A DNA stretch of 64,000 nucleotides from the NCBI RefSeq assembly GCF_012927045.1, contig NZ_JABBFW010000002.1, positions 166,801 to 230,800 of the forward strand, read 5' to 3'. The position numbers were made by a program, and so were the translations under genes. Positions 1 through 9,978 of this stretch are shown in pieces (position 1 is the stretch's first letter; every line of letters starts with the position of its first letter). The notes under the pieces are model-generated. The model was given only the letters and a program-made list of their open reading frames with translations. It did no database searches and was not told where the DNA came from. This DNA comes from Azohydromonas caseinilytica. GTDB lineage: Bacteria > Pseudomonadota > Gammaproteobacteria > Burkholderiales > Burkholderiaceae_C.

Positions 1-3000
1 GCTCACCGTGCCGCTGTAGTTGGCGGCCGGGGTGAAGGTGACGACACCGGCAGTGCTCACGTTCACCGTGCCATTGGTCACGGCGATGGTGTAGGCGGTG
101 CCGGCAGTGATGGCGGTGCCGTTGATGGAAGACACGCGCAGCGCGCCGCCGTCGATATCGGTGTCGTTGCCCAGCAGATTCAGCACGGTGCCCGCGCTGT
201 CCTCGGCCACGGTGAAGGCGTCGTCGTTGGCCACCGGGGCGTCGTTGACGGCAGTGACGTTGAGCGCGACGGTGGCGGCGGCGGTCTTGTTGCCGCCGCT
301 GCCGGTGTTGCCGCCGTCGTCGATGCCGATGCTCAGCGTGGCGTTGGCCGCGTCGTTGCTGGCGGTGGTGTAGCTCACGCCACCGGCAACGAAGGCGTTG
401 ATGTCGGCCAGCGTGCCCGTGAGGGTGAGGCTGCCCGTGCCGGAGCCGGCCACGGCCACACCGCCAGCGGCGGTGGCGGCCAGCGTGCCGCGGTTGGCAC
501 TGAGCGTGACGCTGACGGTGCCGGAGGCGGCGTCGACGTCGGCGAAGCTGATGCCGGTGAGCACCTGCGCCACGTCCTCGGTGACGGCGATGCTGGCCGG
601 GGCGGTGACGGCGGGCGCGTCGTTGACGGCCGTGACGTTGAGCGCGACGGTGGCGGCGGCGGTCTTGTTGCCGCCGGTGCCGGTGTTGCCGCCGTCGTCG
701 ATGCCGATGCTCAGCGTGGCGTTGCTGGCGTCGTTGTTCGCGGTGGTGTAGCCCACCCCGTTGGCGATGAAGGTGTTGATGGCGGCCAGCGTGCCGGTGA
801 GGGTAAGGCTGCCCGTGCCCGAGCCGCTCACGGCCACGCTGCCGCCGGCGGTGGCAGCCAGCGTGCCGCGATTGACATTCAGCGTGACGCTGACGCTGCC
901 GCTGGCGGCATCGACGTCGGCGAAGCTGATGCCGCTGAGCACCTGCGTCACGTCCTCGGTGACGGCGATGCTGGCCGGGGCGGTGATGGTGGGTGCGTCG
1001 TTGACGGGCTCGACGGTGATGGTGACCGCGCCGGTCGCGTCGGAGGTGCCGTCGGTGACGACGTAGCTGAAGCTCACCGTGCCGTTGTAGTTGGCCGCGG
1101 GCGTGAAGCTGACCGCGCCGGCGGCGCTGACGTGCACCGTGCCGTTGGTCACGGCGATGTTCTGGGCGGTGCCGGGCGTGAGCGTCGTGCCGTTGATGGA
1201 CTTGATGCTCAGGCCCAAGCTCGGGGTGTCGGCGTCGGTGTCGTTGCCCAGCAGGTCCAGCGAAACGTTGGAAGCATCTTCGTTGACCGTGAAACTGTCG
1301 GCACCGGCCACGGGTGGGGCGGAGGCCGCCGGGTCGGCAAAGTCGATGGACAGGTCGTTGCGGGTGGCGCCGGTCACGGAGGAAGCCGTGCCGCCGCCGC
1401 TCAGGGTGCTGAAGGCCGCATCGCCGAACGTCACCGTGACGTTGGAGAGATCGTTGGCGTTGGCATGGGCCGTGGCGGTGCCGGTGAAGCTCAGCGTGGC
1501 GTGCGTGGAGTCCACGCGCGTCACGACCGCGGTCAATCCGGCGGGCACGTTGCCGAAGCTCACGCCCGAGAGCACCGCGCCGTCGCTGCCGCTGAAGGTG
1601 CCGTTGGTCAGCGTGATGGTGCTGGTGGCGGTGATCGAGCCGTTGTTGGCGGCCGCCTCGCTGAAGCTGGTGGTGCTGTAGCTCAGGCGGGGCACCGGGC
1701 TTTCGGTCGCATTCGTTGCCGTGGTCCAGTCCGGGCCGACGTTGAACTCCAAGGAGAAGTGGGCCGTACCCGTGCCGACGGCCACACCGGTCTTGATCTC
1801 GAACGAACTCATCGAGTCGTAATAGACCCGGACGCGGTAGTCGCCGTTATAGAGGTTGCTGTTGTTGGACGTTACCTTGGACTGGAAACGGACCGAGCCG
1901 TCGGTCTGGGCCTCGGAAGTGAGCTGCGTGCCGGTGGAGAGCTCGTAGCGGGTAAAGCCCTTGAAGTCCTGGTATTGGAAGCCGGCGGTGCCGGCCCCGT
2001 CGATGTCGTAGGAGTTGAGCAGCACGTTGTACAGCGTCGCCGACGTGCCGGTGCCCGGGGCGGTGTAGGTGCCGCTCTTGTAGAAGTCGAACTTGAAGGT
2101 GATGCCGCTGCCGGCCGTGCTCACGTTGATGAGCGGCTGGAAATTCTTCAGCGCCGCTCCCGGCGCGGTCTTGCTGTCGAAGGCGTCCGTATCGGAGGTG
2201 AAGGCCACACCAGCCGGCCGCACGGTGGTGACGACGGCATCGACCCCCGTCACCACGTCCTTGTAGAGCATGATGTCGCCGTTGTTCTTGCCGGTGCCGC
2301 TGCCGGCAATGGTGACGAACTTGCCGGCGATGGTGCTGTCGAAGACCAGCGGCGTGTAAGCCGCCAGGCCGCTGACGTTCACGACGTTGCCGGTGAGGTC
2401 AGCCACGGCGGCGCCCGCCCAACCCGTTGCGGCGGCAATGTTGTAGGTAACGGGGGCGTTGGTGCCCAGGCCCGAGACGTTGTCGGGGTTGTTGCCCAGC
2501 GAGGTCGTGCCGTTCTTGTTGAACAGCTTGTCGATCTGGGTCTTGTCCGTGGCGCCGAGCGTCACCCTGAACGTGGTTCCGTCGAGAACCGTGGCGGTGG
2601 AGCCGGAGGTCAGTGCGTAAGTGACGCTGCCCTGGCCCTTGATCGTGAGCTTGGTCACGTCAATGCTCTCACCGGCCGTGAAATTGGTGCCCGTGACCGT
2701 GAGCACGCCGGTGGTGGCGTCGTAGGCGGCGCTGGTGATGGCGGACGAGGCGCCCAGCACCTCGCCGAAGCCCTGCACGCGCTGCAGGTCGATGGCCACC
2801 GCGGTCTCGACGCTGCCCACGCGCGCTTCGAGCTCCCAGTCCGCGCCGCGGGCGGCGTTGCCGCTCCAGTCGGTGGAGGCGGCGATGTCGGCGCGGGTGA
2901 GCGTGGCCACCCGGTCCAGCAAGGCCGCGCCCTGCACGCCTTCACCCACGTTGCAGCCGTACAGCAGCAGGTCGCCGTTGTCGCCCAGCGCGGCGCCGAT

Positions 3001-3486
3001 GCGCTGCAGGTCGGCCGCATGCGTGGACAGCGTGCCCAGGTCCAGCACGGTCGAGCCAGCATGGACCGCGCCGCGGTCGCCCTCGGAGATCAGGTGGATG
3101 GCGTCCAGGCCCTGGCGCCCCTGCAGGTGCTGCGCCATCTGCGCGAAGCCGTCGCGGTGGGCGTCGAGCATCACCACCTCCGCGCCGGCCGGCAGCGCCC
3201 GCAGCAGCGCCTGGTAGTCGGTGATGCCGGAGTCCACGAACACCACTTCCCGGCGCGCGGCCGGTGCCGCATCCACCGCGTGCGCCACGGCGCTGTCGTG
3301 CGCCGTCTGCGCATGAGCCTCCTGGGCCGCCGCCCCGCGGGCCTCCACGGCCCGCGCCGCGGCGTCGGCCGCGTGCTCGACGGCCGTGGCGACGGCCGCC
3401 GCGTCGAACATCAACCGCGGCTCCAGGGCCCAGGCACGGGGCAGGGCGGAGGCCAGGGGCTTCTTGTTCCAGGTGGGCTCGGACAT
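1..3486 (-). CDS. Giant surface adhesin with DUF4347 N-terminal domain and Ig/cadherin-like repeats (C-terminus outside window)
   Basis: An open frame runs from an ATG at 3486 without a stop to base 1, giving at least 1162 residues; the C-terminus lies beyond the left edge. Residues 21-28 read LEPRLMFD, the short N-terminal signature of very large bacterial surface proteins. Residues about 78-240 match a DUF4347 domain (VVFVDSGI, LISEGDRGAV, LLLYGCNVGEG, STDWSGN). A beta-rich section follows, about 242-600, beginning with a repeat-like stretch containing TGVLTVTGTNF. From about residue 600 to the edge there are Ig/cadherin-like modules with FTPAANYNGTVS, VTEDV and NDAP motifs, including a 126-residue unit repeated in tandem. 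It is probably exported to the cell surface or medium and used for adhesion or biofilm; this is inferred from architecture. The adaptor and TolC genes directly upstream on the same strand are its likely export partners. There is no classical signal peptide at the N-terminus. Confidence 0.88.
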   Translation of the reverse strand, partial: MSEPTWNKKPLASALPRAWALEPRLMFDAAAVATAVEHAADAAARAVEARGAAAQEAHAQTAHDSAVAHAVDAAPAARREVVFVDSGITDYQALLRALPAGAEVVMLDAHRDGFAQMAQHLQGRQGLDAIHLISEGDRGAVHAGSTVLDLGTLSTHAADLQRIGAALGDNGDLLLYGCNVGEGVQGAALLDRVATLTRADIAASTDWSGNAARGADWELEARVGSVETAVAIDLQRVQGFGEVLGASSAITSAAYDATTGVLTVTGTNFTAGESIDVTKLTIKGQGSVTYALTSGSTATVLDGTTFRVTLGATDKTQIDKLFNKNGTTSLGNNPDNVSGLGTNAPVTYNIAAATGWAGAAVADLTGNVVNVSGLAAYTPLVFDSTIAGKFVTIAGSGTGKNNGDIMLYKDVVTGVDAVVTTVRPAGVAFTSDTDAFDSKTAPGAALKNFQPLINVSTAGSGITFKFDFYKSGTYTAPGTGTSATLYNVLLNSYDIDGAGTAGFQYQDFKGFTRYELSTGTQLTSEAQTDGSVRFQSKVTSNNSNLYNGDYRVRVYYDSMSSFEIKTGVAVGTGTAHFSLEFNVGPDWTTATNATESPVPRLSYSTTSFSEAAANNGSITATSTITLTNGTFSGSDGAVLSGVSFGNVPAGLTAVVTRVDSTHATLSFTGTATAHANANDLSNVTVTFGDAAFSTLSGGGTASSVTGATRNDLSIDFADPAASAPPVAGADSFTVNEDASNVSLDLLGNDTDADTPSLGLSIKSINGTTLTPGTAQNIAVTNGTVHVSAAGAVSFTPAANYNGTVSFSYVVTDGTSDATGAVTITVEPVNDAPTITAPASIAVTEDVTQVLSGISFADVDAASGSVSVTLNVNRGTLAATAGGSVAVSGSGTGSLTLTGTLAAINTFIANGVGYTTANNDASNATLSIGIDDGGNTGTGGNKTAAATVALNVTAVNDAPAVTAPASIAVTEDVAQVLTGISFADVDAASGTVSVTLSANRGTLAATAAGGVAVAGSGTGSLTLTGTLADINAFVAGGVSYTTASNDAANATLSIGIDDGGNTGSGGNKTAAATVALNVTAVNDAPVANDDAFTVAEDSAGTVLNLLGNDTDIDGGALRVSSINGTAITAGTAYTIAVTNGTVNVSTAGVVTFTPAANYSGTVS
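241..996 (-). repeat. Two tandem 378-bp coding repeats in the adhesin
   Basis: The block starting GTCGTTGACGGC at 241 recurs at 619, exactly 378 bases (126 codons) later, and a third copy of the block's start lies at 997, where the unit changes to a different Ig-like module. Units 241-618 and 619-996 are mostly identical, with scattered substitutions and no indels that break frame. Each encodes one cadherin-like module with a VTEDV start and a GIDDGGN segment. Copies this similar are prone to recombination, so repeat number may vary between strains. Confidence 0.9.
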
Positions 3487-3541
3487 CGGATGCTCTTTCT
3501 TGTGGGGTTGTCTCAGGACCGCCAGTGCCCGGCGGCGGGGT

Positions 3542-4297
3542 TCAGGGCGCGCGGTTGATGAGAAGACGGCCGCTCATGCCGGCCATGAGCTCGCTCGGGC
3601 GGCCGTCGATGGCCGCAACCACCTTCACCGACTGGCTCACCGGATCGACGCGCGCGCCCAGGCGCAGCACCTTGGCCGGGTAGGTGCGCGCCGTCTCGTC
3701 CACGGCAATCTGCACCGTGGAGCCCACGCGCACCTGCGACAGCCAGCGCGAGGGCATGATGAACTCGACCTCCAGCACGCTGTCGTCGATGATCTCCAGC
3801 AGCGCCTGGCCCGGCTGCACGTACTGTTGCTCACGCACTTTCTGCTCGGCCACGCGGCCGGAGAAGGGCGCGGCGACGCTGCACTTGGACAGCATCACCT
3901 GCATCTGCGCGATCTCGGCGCGCTGCTTGGCCACCTCGCCCTCGGCCGTCTCGACCTCCTGGCGCCCGGTGGCATTGAGCTCGGCCAGGCGCGACTGCGT
4001 CGCCAGCTGCTTGGTGGCCACGTCCAGCGCGACCCTCACGCGCGAGAGCTGCGCCTGCTGCAGGCTGCAGTCGAAGCTCACCAGCGTCTGGCCAGCCTTG
4101 AAGGCGCTGCCCTCCTGCGCGCCCAGGCGCTGCACGCGCGCGCCGATCTCGGCGGCCACGGTGGTGAAGCGCCGCGGCGAGAGCTGGGCCCGCATCTCGG
4201 GCGTGTTGTCGGGCGGCAGGGCGGGCGCGGCCTGGGCCAGCGCCAGCCCGCCCAGTGCCAGCGCAGCGGCGGCGCCGCGATGGAGCTTGGTGAACAT
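3542..4297 (-). CDS. Short periplasmic adaptor (HlyD/RND membrane-fusion-like) of the adhesin cassette
   Basis: This 251-residue protein starts at ATG 4297 with a signal peptide-like segment (MFTKLHRGAAAALALGG... AQAAPA). It then has a lipoyl-like half (GARVQRL..EGSAFKAGQTL), a coiled-coil hairpin of about 70 residues, the second lipoyl half (APFSGRVAEQKVREQQYVQPG) and a beta-barrel part (GSTVQIAVDE, VDPVSQSVKVVA, GMSGRLLI). This is the order of membrane-fusion adaptors, but RND or HlyD adaptors are usually 350-450 residues, so the membrane-proximal domain is reduced. An in-frame extension upstream to 4630 exists but overlaps the TolC gene and was rejected. It lies 44 bases after the TolC gene and 55 bases before the adhesin, so the three are probably one operon. 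It likely links an inner-membrane exporter to TolC. Confidence 0.85.
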   Translation of the reverse strand: MFTKLHRGAAAALALGGLALAQAAPALPPDNTPEMRAQLSPRRFTTVAAEIGARVQRLGAQEGSAFKAGQTLVSFDCSLQQAQLSRVRVALDVATKQLATQSRLAELNATGRQEVETAEGEVAKQRAEIAQMQVMLSKCSVAAPFSGRVAEQKVREQQYVQPGQALLEIIDDSVLEVEFIMPSRWLSQVRVGSTVQIAVDETARTYPAKVLRLGARVDPVSQSVKVVAAIDGRPSELMAGMSGRLLINRAP

Positions 4298-4341
4298 CGG
4301 AATGCTTTCTTGCGGGTCGGTGGGAGAGACGGCGGCGCGCT

Positions 4342-5880
4342 TCAGGGGGTGGCGGGCGCAGCCGGCACGGCCGGCGTGGCGCCGAGCTGCGCGCGCAGCT
4401 GCGCGGCAACCTGCTCCAGGCTCATGTCGTCGCTGCTGCCGGGCAGCGGGTCCACGCCCAGCGTCGCCTGCAGCTTGCTCTGCGCGGCGTGCAGCTGGGC
4501 CAGCGCCTGGTAGCGGCGCAGCAGGCTGACGATGGCGGTGGTCTGCGCGGCCACGCGCTCGAGCTTGGAGCCGGCCTTGGCCTGCTCGCGGCTGGCGAGC
4601 TGGCGCGTGATCTTGTCGTCGAGCTGCCACAGCGCGTCGGCGCGCTCGAACTGGCGCTTGGCGCCGACGAGCTGCTCGCGCGCCACGTGCACCTGCGCCA
4701 CGGTGGCCGCATGCGCGGCCAGCCGGCGCTGGTCGGCCAGCGCGATGCCGGCCTCGGCGGCGCGCTTTTGCGCCGGCAGGCCCAGCAGGCTGAAGAGGTT
4801 GTAGGAAATCTGCACGCCCGCCTCGGTCCAGCCGTTGTTGACCAGGTACTTGTCGGTGTCGTAGCGCGGGCCGAGGTTGAAGCTGAGGTTGGGATAGGAG
4901 CGGGCGATGACCTTGCGCGCCTCGGTGGCGGCGATGCGGCGCTGGTAGAGGTGCTCGCGCAGCTCGGCGTTCTGCGACAGCGCCAGGTCCTCCATGGCCT
5001 CGGCCGACAGCGCCAGCGGGTCGCCCAAGGGCATCTCGTCGTCGATGGCCAGCTTGGTTTCCAGCATCACGGGCGCGTTGATCAGCGCCGCGAGCTCGAA
5101 GCGCGCGGTGGTGAGCTCCTGCTCGATGGCTTCGAGCAGACGCATGTTCTCGGTGAGCTGGCGCTGGAAGCGCAGCGACTCCAGCGGCGAGCGCAGCTTC
5201 TCGGCCTCGGCCTGGCGCGCGTCGGCCATGGCCTCGTCGGCGAGCTTGAGGCTGGCCTGCACGTCGTCGTGCAGGCGCTGCGCGCTGGCCACGCGCCAGA
5301 AGGCCACGCGGGTGTCCTGCACCAGCTGGTGCGTGGCCTTGCGCCGGCGCTCCACGGCCGCCAGCAGCCGGTCGCCGGCCTGCTCGGTGTTGTAGCGCGC
5401 CAGGCCGAAGTCCAGCAGGCTCCAGCTCAGCTCCAGCTGGTAGAGCGCGCGGTTGCGCGATTGCGACAGCAACGGGTCGGTGCCCACGGGCGTGCCGTCG
5501 AGCTTGGTGCTGCGCGAGATGCGGTCGCTGTCGCGCGCGGTGTAGCCGGCCGAGGCCAGCAGCCGCGGCAGCATGTCGTAGCTGCTGGCATCGAACTGCT
5601 CGGCCGCCAGCGCCTGCTCCAGCAGCCGGGCACGGCGGTCGAGGTTGTACTTCAGCGCGCGGGCGATGGCCTCGTCCAGCGTCAGCGTCGGGCCCAGGGG
5701 CTGGACGTCGCGCTGCACGGCGATGCGGTCCTGCGCGAGCTGGGCCTGGATGTCACTGGCCTGCAGCGGCTTGGGGCTGGGGGGCTGCAGCTGCGCGCAA
5801 CCGCTGGCCAGCAGCGCGACGGCAACCGTGGCGGCGGCCAGGGCAAGGGGACGAGTTCTCAAGCTCTTTCTCCGCGACAT
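4342..5880 (-). CDS. TolC-family outer membrane efflux lipoprotein
   Basis: This 512-residue protein starts at ATG 5880 (MSRRKSLRTR) with a lipoprotein signal and lipobox LLASGC, so Cys is probably lipidated and the protein anchored in the outer membrane. The body is mostly long amphipathic helices with two related halves (LTLDEAIARALKYNLDRR; LSAEAMEDLALSQNAELREH), typical of the outer membrane factor family. The second half contains NLSFNLGPRYD and QISYNLFSL, typical of TolC strands. Length fits the family (about 450-500). An alternative ATG at 5916 would put 12 residues before the basic signal peptide start and is less likely. It is the first gene of the cassette with the adaptor and the adhesin downstream, and is most likely the outer membrane channel for adhesin export. 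Confidence 0.9.
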   Translation of the reverse strand: MSRRKSLRTRPLALAAATVAVALLASGCAQLQPPSPKPLQASDIQAQLAQDRIAVQRDVQPLGPTLTLDEAIARALKYNLDRRARLLEQALAAEQFDASSYDMLPRLLASAGYTARDSDRISRSTKLDGTPVGTDPLLSQSRNRALYQLELSWSLLDFGLARYNTEQAGDRLLAAVERRRKATHQLVQDTRVAFWRVASAQRLHDDVQASLKLADEAMADARQAEAEKLRSPLESLRFQRQLTENMRLLEAIEQELTTARFELAALINAPVMLETKLAIDDEMPLGDPLALSAEAMEDLALSQNAELREHLYQRRIAATEARKVIARSYPNLSFNLGPRYDTDKYLVNNGWTEAGVQISYNLFSLLGLPAQKRAAEAGIALADQRRLAAHAATVAQVHVAREQLVGAKRQFERADALWQLDDKITRQLASREQAKAGSKLERVAAQTTAIVSLLRRYQALAQLHAAQSKLQATLGVDPLPGSSDDMSLEQVAAQLRAQLGATPAVPAAPATP

Positions 5881-6278
5881 GCTCAGCCGTTGTCGCCGGC
5901 TGATGCTCGTTGGCAAGGATGTGGGCAGGACTGCAGCCGGTTTTGATGCAGCCTATGACTTGGGAGTCTCCAACAGCCTCGCCGACGCGGACTTGCGCTG
6001 CCCGGCGCACTACTTGTTACGTGTGACGGATATCACGGTGAAAGTTGCGCGTTTCACTAAAAAGAATCGCCGACTTGCCGCCCGGGCTTGGGGCCGGCGT
6101 TGAGCGGTCCGCGTGACGTCCGCGCGGACGGGCTGCGCCGCGGCTTGAGGCGCATCAAGACGGTCTTGTCCGGCGCAGTGGGGCCCGGGAGGAGCCCAGT
6201 ATCCAGGCGGCTCATGCGCATGTGTGCAGTCGGGCCTGCTTTGTCGAAAGCCGCGGTCCTGGCGCACGGCCCAATAAA
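5881..6278. other. Non-coding interval upstream of the adhesin cassette
   Basis: About 400 bases separate the TolC start from the helicase terminator. No convincing gene is visible; the short frames here lack family features and ribosome-binding sites. The promoter of the minus-strand TolC-adaptor-adhesin cassette must lie here. Base composition around 5990-6070 is more AT-rich than the surroundings, as expected for a regulatory region, and it contains a CRP-like palindrome at 6022-6037. Confidence 0.6.
6022..6037. promoter_or_regulatory. CRP/FNR-like palindrome
   Basis: The sequence TGTGACGGATATCACG matches the CRP-type half-site arrangement TGTGA-N6-TCACA at all but the last base. It lies about 140 bases upstream of the TolC start. 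Known CRP-family sites have this layout; that it controls the adhesin cassette is inference. Confidence 0.35.
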
Positions 6279-6300
6279 AATGCCCGCGCATGCGGGCATT
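6279..6300 (-). terminator. Rho-independent terminator of the DEAD-box helicase gene
   Basis: A perfect 9-bp stem (AATGCCCGC / GCGGGCATT) with a 4-base loop. On the minus strand the stem is followed by a run of T (the A-run at 6276-6280 on the plus strand). It sits 87 bases past the helicase stop codon. Confidence 0.85.
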
Positions 6301-6386
6301 CAGTCGCCTGCGCAACGAAGCGCAGGTTTGGCAGCTGGCAGCAGCTCAGCCTTGCAGGCCGCGCGCTCGCACAGCTCGCGCCCGGC

Positions 6387-7892
6387 TCAGCGCTTGGGCT
6401 GGGTCAGGCGGGCGCCGCCGGTGAGGGCGGAGCGGCGCGGCTCGTCGCGGCGCGGCTGGGCCGGCGCATGGGCGGCGCGCGGCGCGCCCGCGGGAGCGGC
6501 ATGCGGGCGGTGGCCGCCGCCATGGTCGGCACGCGGGGCCGGGCGGCCCTGGCCGCTGGCATTGCCGCCGGCCGCGGGACGGCCCTGGCCGTTGCCCTGG
6601 CCACCGGCCGGCCGGCCCTGGCCACCGCCACCCGGGCGCCCGTTGCCGGGACGGCCACCGCCGCCGCCGCCGGCCGGACGGCCGCCGCGGCTGGCGCCCA
6701 CGCCGATCACCATGCGGCCCAGCACGATCGGCTCGGCCTTCTCGCCCGCAGGCGGCTCGAAACCGGGCACGGTTTCGCGCGGGATGCTGCGCTTGATCAG
6801 CTTCTCGATGTCGCGCAGGAACAGCTCCTCGTCGGCACACACCAGGCTCACGGCCTCGCCCTGCGCGCCGGCGCGGCCGGTGCGGCCGATGCGGTGCACG
6901 TAGTCCTCGGGCACGTTGGGCAGCTCGTAGTTCACGACGTGCGGCAGCTGGTCGATGTCGATGCCGCGCGCGGCGATGTCGGTCGCCACCAGCACCTGCA
7001 GCGTGCCGGCCTTGAACTCCGACAGCGCCTTGGTGCGCGCACCCTGGCTCTTGTTGCCGTGGATGGCCATGGCGCTGATGCCGGCCTCGTTGAGGTACTC
7101 GGCCAGCCGGTTGGCGCCATGCTTCATGCGCGTGAACACCAGCACCTGGTGCCAGTCGCCCTGGCGGATCAGGTGCGCCAGCAGCGCCTTCTTGCCGTCG
7201 CGGCCCACGGGGTGCACCTTCTGCGCGATGGTGTCGGCCGTGGCGTTGCGCCGCGCCACCTCGATCAGCGCCGGGCTGTTGAGCAGCCGCTCGGCCAGCG
7301 CCTTGATGTCGTCGCTGAAGGTGGCCGAGAAGAGCAGGCTCTGCTTCTGCGCCGGCACGATGGCCAGTACCTTCTTGATGTCGTGGATGAAGCCCATGTC
7401 GAGCATGCGGTCCGCTTCATCGAGCACGAAGATCTCGACCTTGCTCAGGTCCAGCGTGCCCTGCTGGTGGTGGTCCAGCAGGCGCCCCGGGGTGGCCACC
7501 AGGATGTCCACGCCGCGCTTGAGCTTGTCGATCTGCGGCTGCATGCCCACGCCGCCGAACATCACCATGCTCGACAGCTTCAGGTACTTGCCGTAGGCGC
7601 GCACGCTCTCTTCGACCTGCGCGGCCAGTTCGCGCGTGGGCGTGAGCACGAGACCGCGGATCGGGATGCGGCCGCGCGCGTCACGGGCCGCGGGCTGCGC
7701 CGCCAGGCGGTGCAGCATGGGAAGGGTGAAGCCGGCGGTCTTGCCGGTGCCGGTCTGGGCGCCGGCAAGAAGGTCGCCCCCGCGCAGCACGGCGGGAATG
7801 GCCTGGGCCTGAATGGGAGTGGGCGTTTCGTAACCCTGCTCGCGCACGGCGCGCAGGAGGGGCTCGGCCAGGCCGAGGTCTTGAAAGTTCAT
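6387..7892 (-). CDS. rhlE: DEAD-box ATP-dependent RNA helicase, RhlE-like
   Basis: This 501-residue protein starts at ATG 7892 ([16 protein letters not shown]). All helicase motifs are present in order: Q motif ([14 protein letters not shown]), Walker [31 protein letters not shown], then domain 2 with [24 protein letters not shown] and [10 protein letters not shown]. After residue about 385 comes a long low-complexity tail rich in Gly, Arg and Pro ([20 protein letters not shown]), typical of RhlE-type proteins and likely to bind RNA non-specifically. It probably remodels RNA in ribosome assembly or mRNA decay, notably at low temperature. In-frame sequence extends upstream to 8102, but the family starts at MNFQDLGL. 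It is divergent from ettA, with 283 bases between the starts. A second DEAD-box gene lies at 39787. Confidence 0.92.
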   Translation of the reverse strand: MNFQDLGLAEPLLRAVREQGYETPTPIQAQAIPAVLRGGDLLAGAQTGTGKTAGFTLPMLHRLAAQPAARDARGRIPIRGLVLTPTRELAAQVEESVRAYGKYLKLSSMVMFGGVGMQPQIDKLKRGVDILVATPGRLLDHHQQGTLDLSKVEIFVLDEADRMLDMGFIHDIKKVLAIVPAQKQSLLFSATFSDDIKALAERLLNSPALIEVARRNATADTIAQKVHPVGRDGKKALLAHLIRQGDWHQVLVFTRMKHGANRLAEYLNEAGISAMAIHGNKSQGARTKALSEFKAGTLQVLVATDIAARGIDIDQLPHVVNYELPNVPEDYVHRIGRTGRAGAQGEAVSLVCADEELFLRDIEKLIKRSIPRETVPGFEPPAGEKAEPIVLGRMVIGVGASRGGRPAGGGGGGRPGNGRPGGGGQGRPAGGQGNGQGRPAAGGNASGQGRPAPRADHGGGHRPHAAPAGAPRAAHAPAQPRRDEPRRSALTGGARLTQPKR

Positions 7893-8175
7893 GCAATGGG
7901 CCCCCGCGGGGGGCGCTGGGCGCGCCTGCTGCCGCTGCGCCGAGGCAGGGCACCAGTCGGAGGCGGCACAAAGGAAAGATTGGTCCGAAACGACTGCGGC
8001 GCCATGACTGGAAGCGGCGCCGCGGGCGGATTGTAGTGAGCTGGGCGCTGGTGCCCGTGGCGGGGCCGCCAATGACGTTCGGATCGGGCGGTTATGCGGC
8101 AAGCGGCGACAATCACGGATTCGGCCGGCCTTCAGCGCACGGCCATCCTCCAGTCACCCCTGCGAAGAAAAGCCC

Positions 8176-9840
<1,665 letters not shown>

Positions 9841-9861
9841 TCCCCCGGGGGTCGTGAACGA

Positions 9862-9890
9862 TTCCGCGCCCGTCGCACGCGGGCGCGGAA
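9862..9890 (+). terminator. Strong hairpin after ettA (no T-run)
   Basis: An 11-bp perfect stem (TTCCGCGCCCG / CGGGCGCGGAA) with a 7-base loop begins 21 bases after the ettA stop. No run of T follows, so it may act as an mRNA-stabilising hairpin or a weak terminator. Confidence 0.5.
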
Positions 9891-9978
9891 CCCGGAGCTC
9901 CCGGGGAAAGTCCTAGTCCTGTTCTGCCGCCAGTCGCCTACTTAGAGGCTGGTGTTTCTTGCGCAGTACCTGCTCGCG

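Noticed and set aside
241-996. A mobile element because of the long direct repeats
   Set aside because: The repeats are in frame within one coding region and encode protein modules.
1132-3558. An 808-residue plus-strand open frame opposite the adhesin
   Set aside because: It has a His/Arg/Gly/Val-rich composition with no family motif and lies antisense to a gene with clear domains; it is a high-GC shadow frame.
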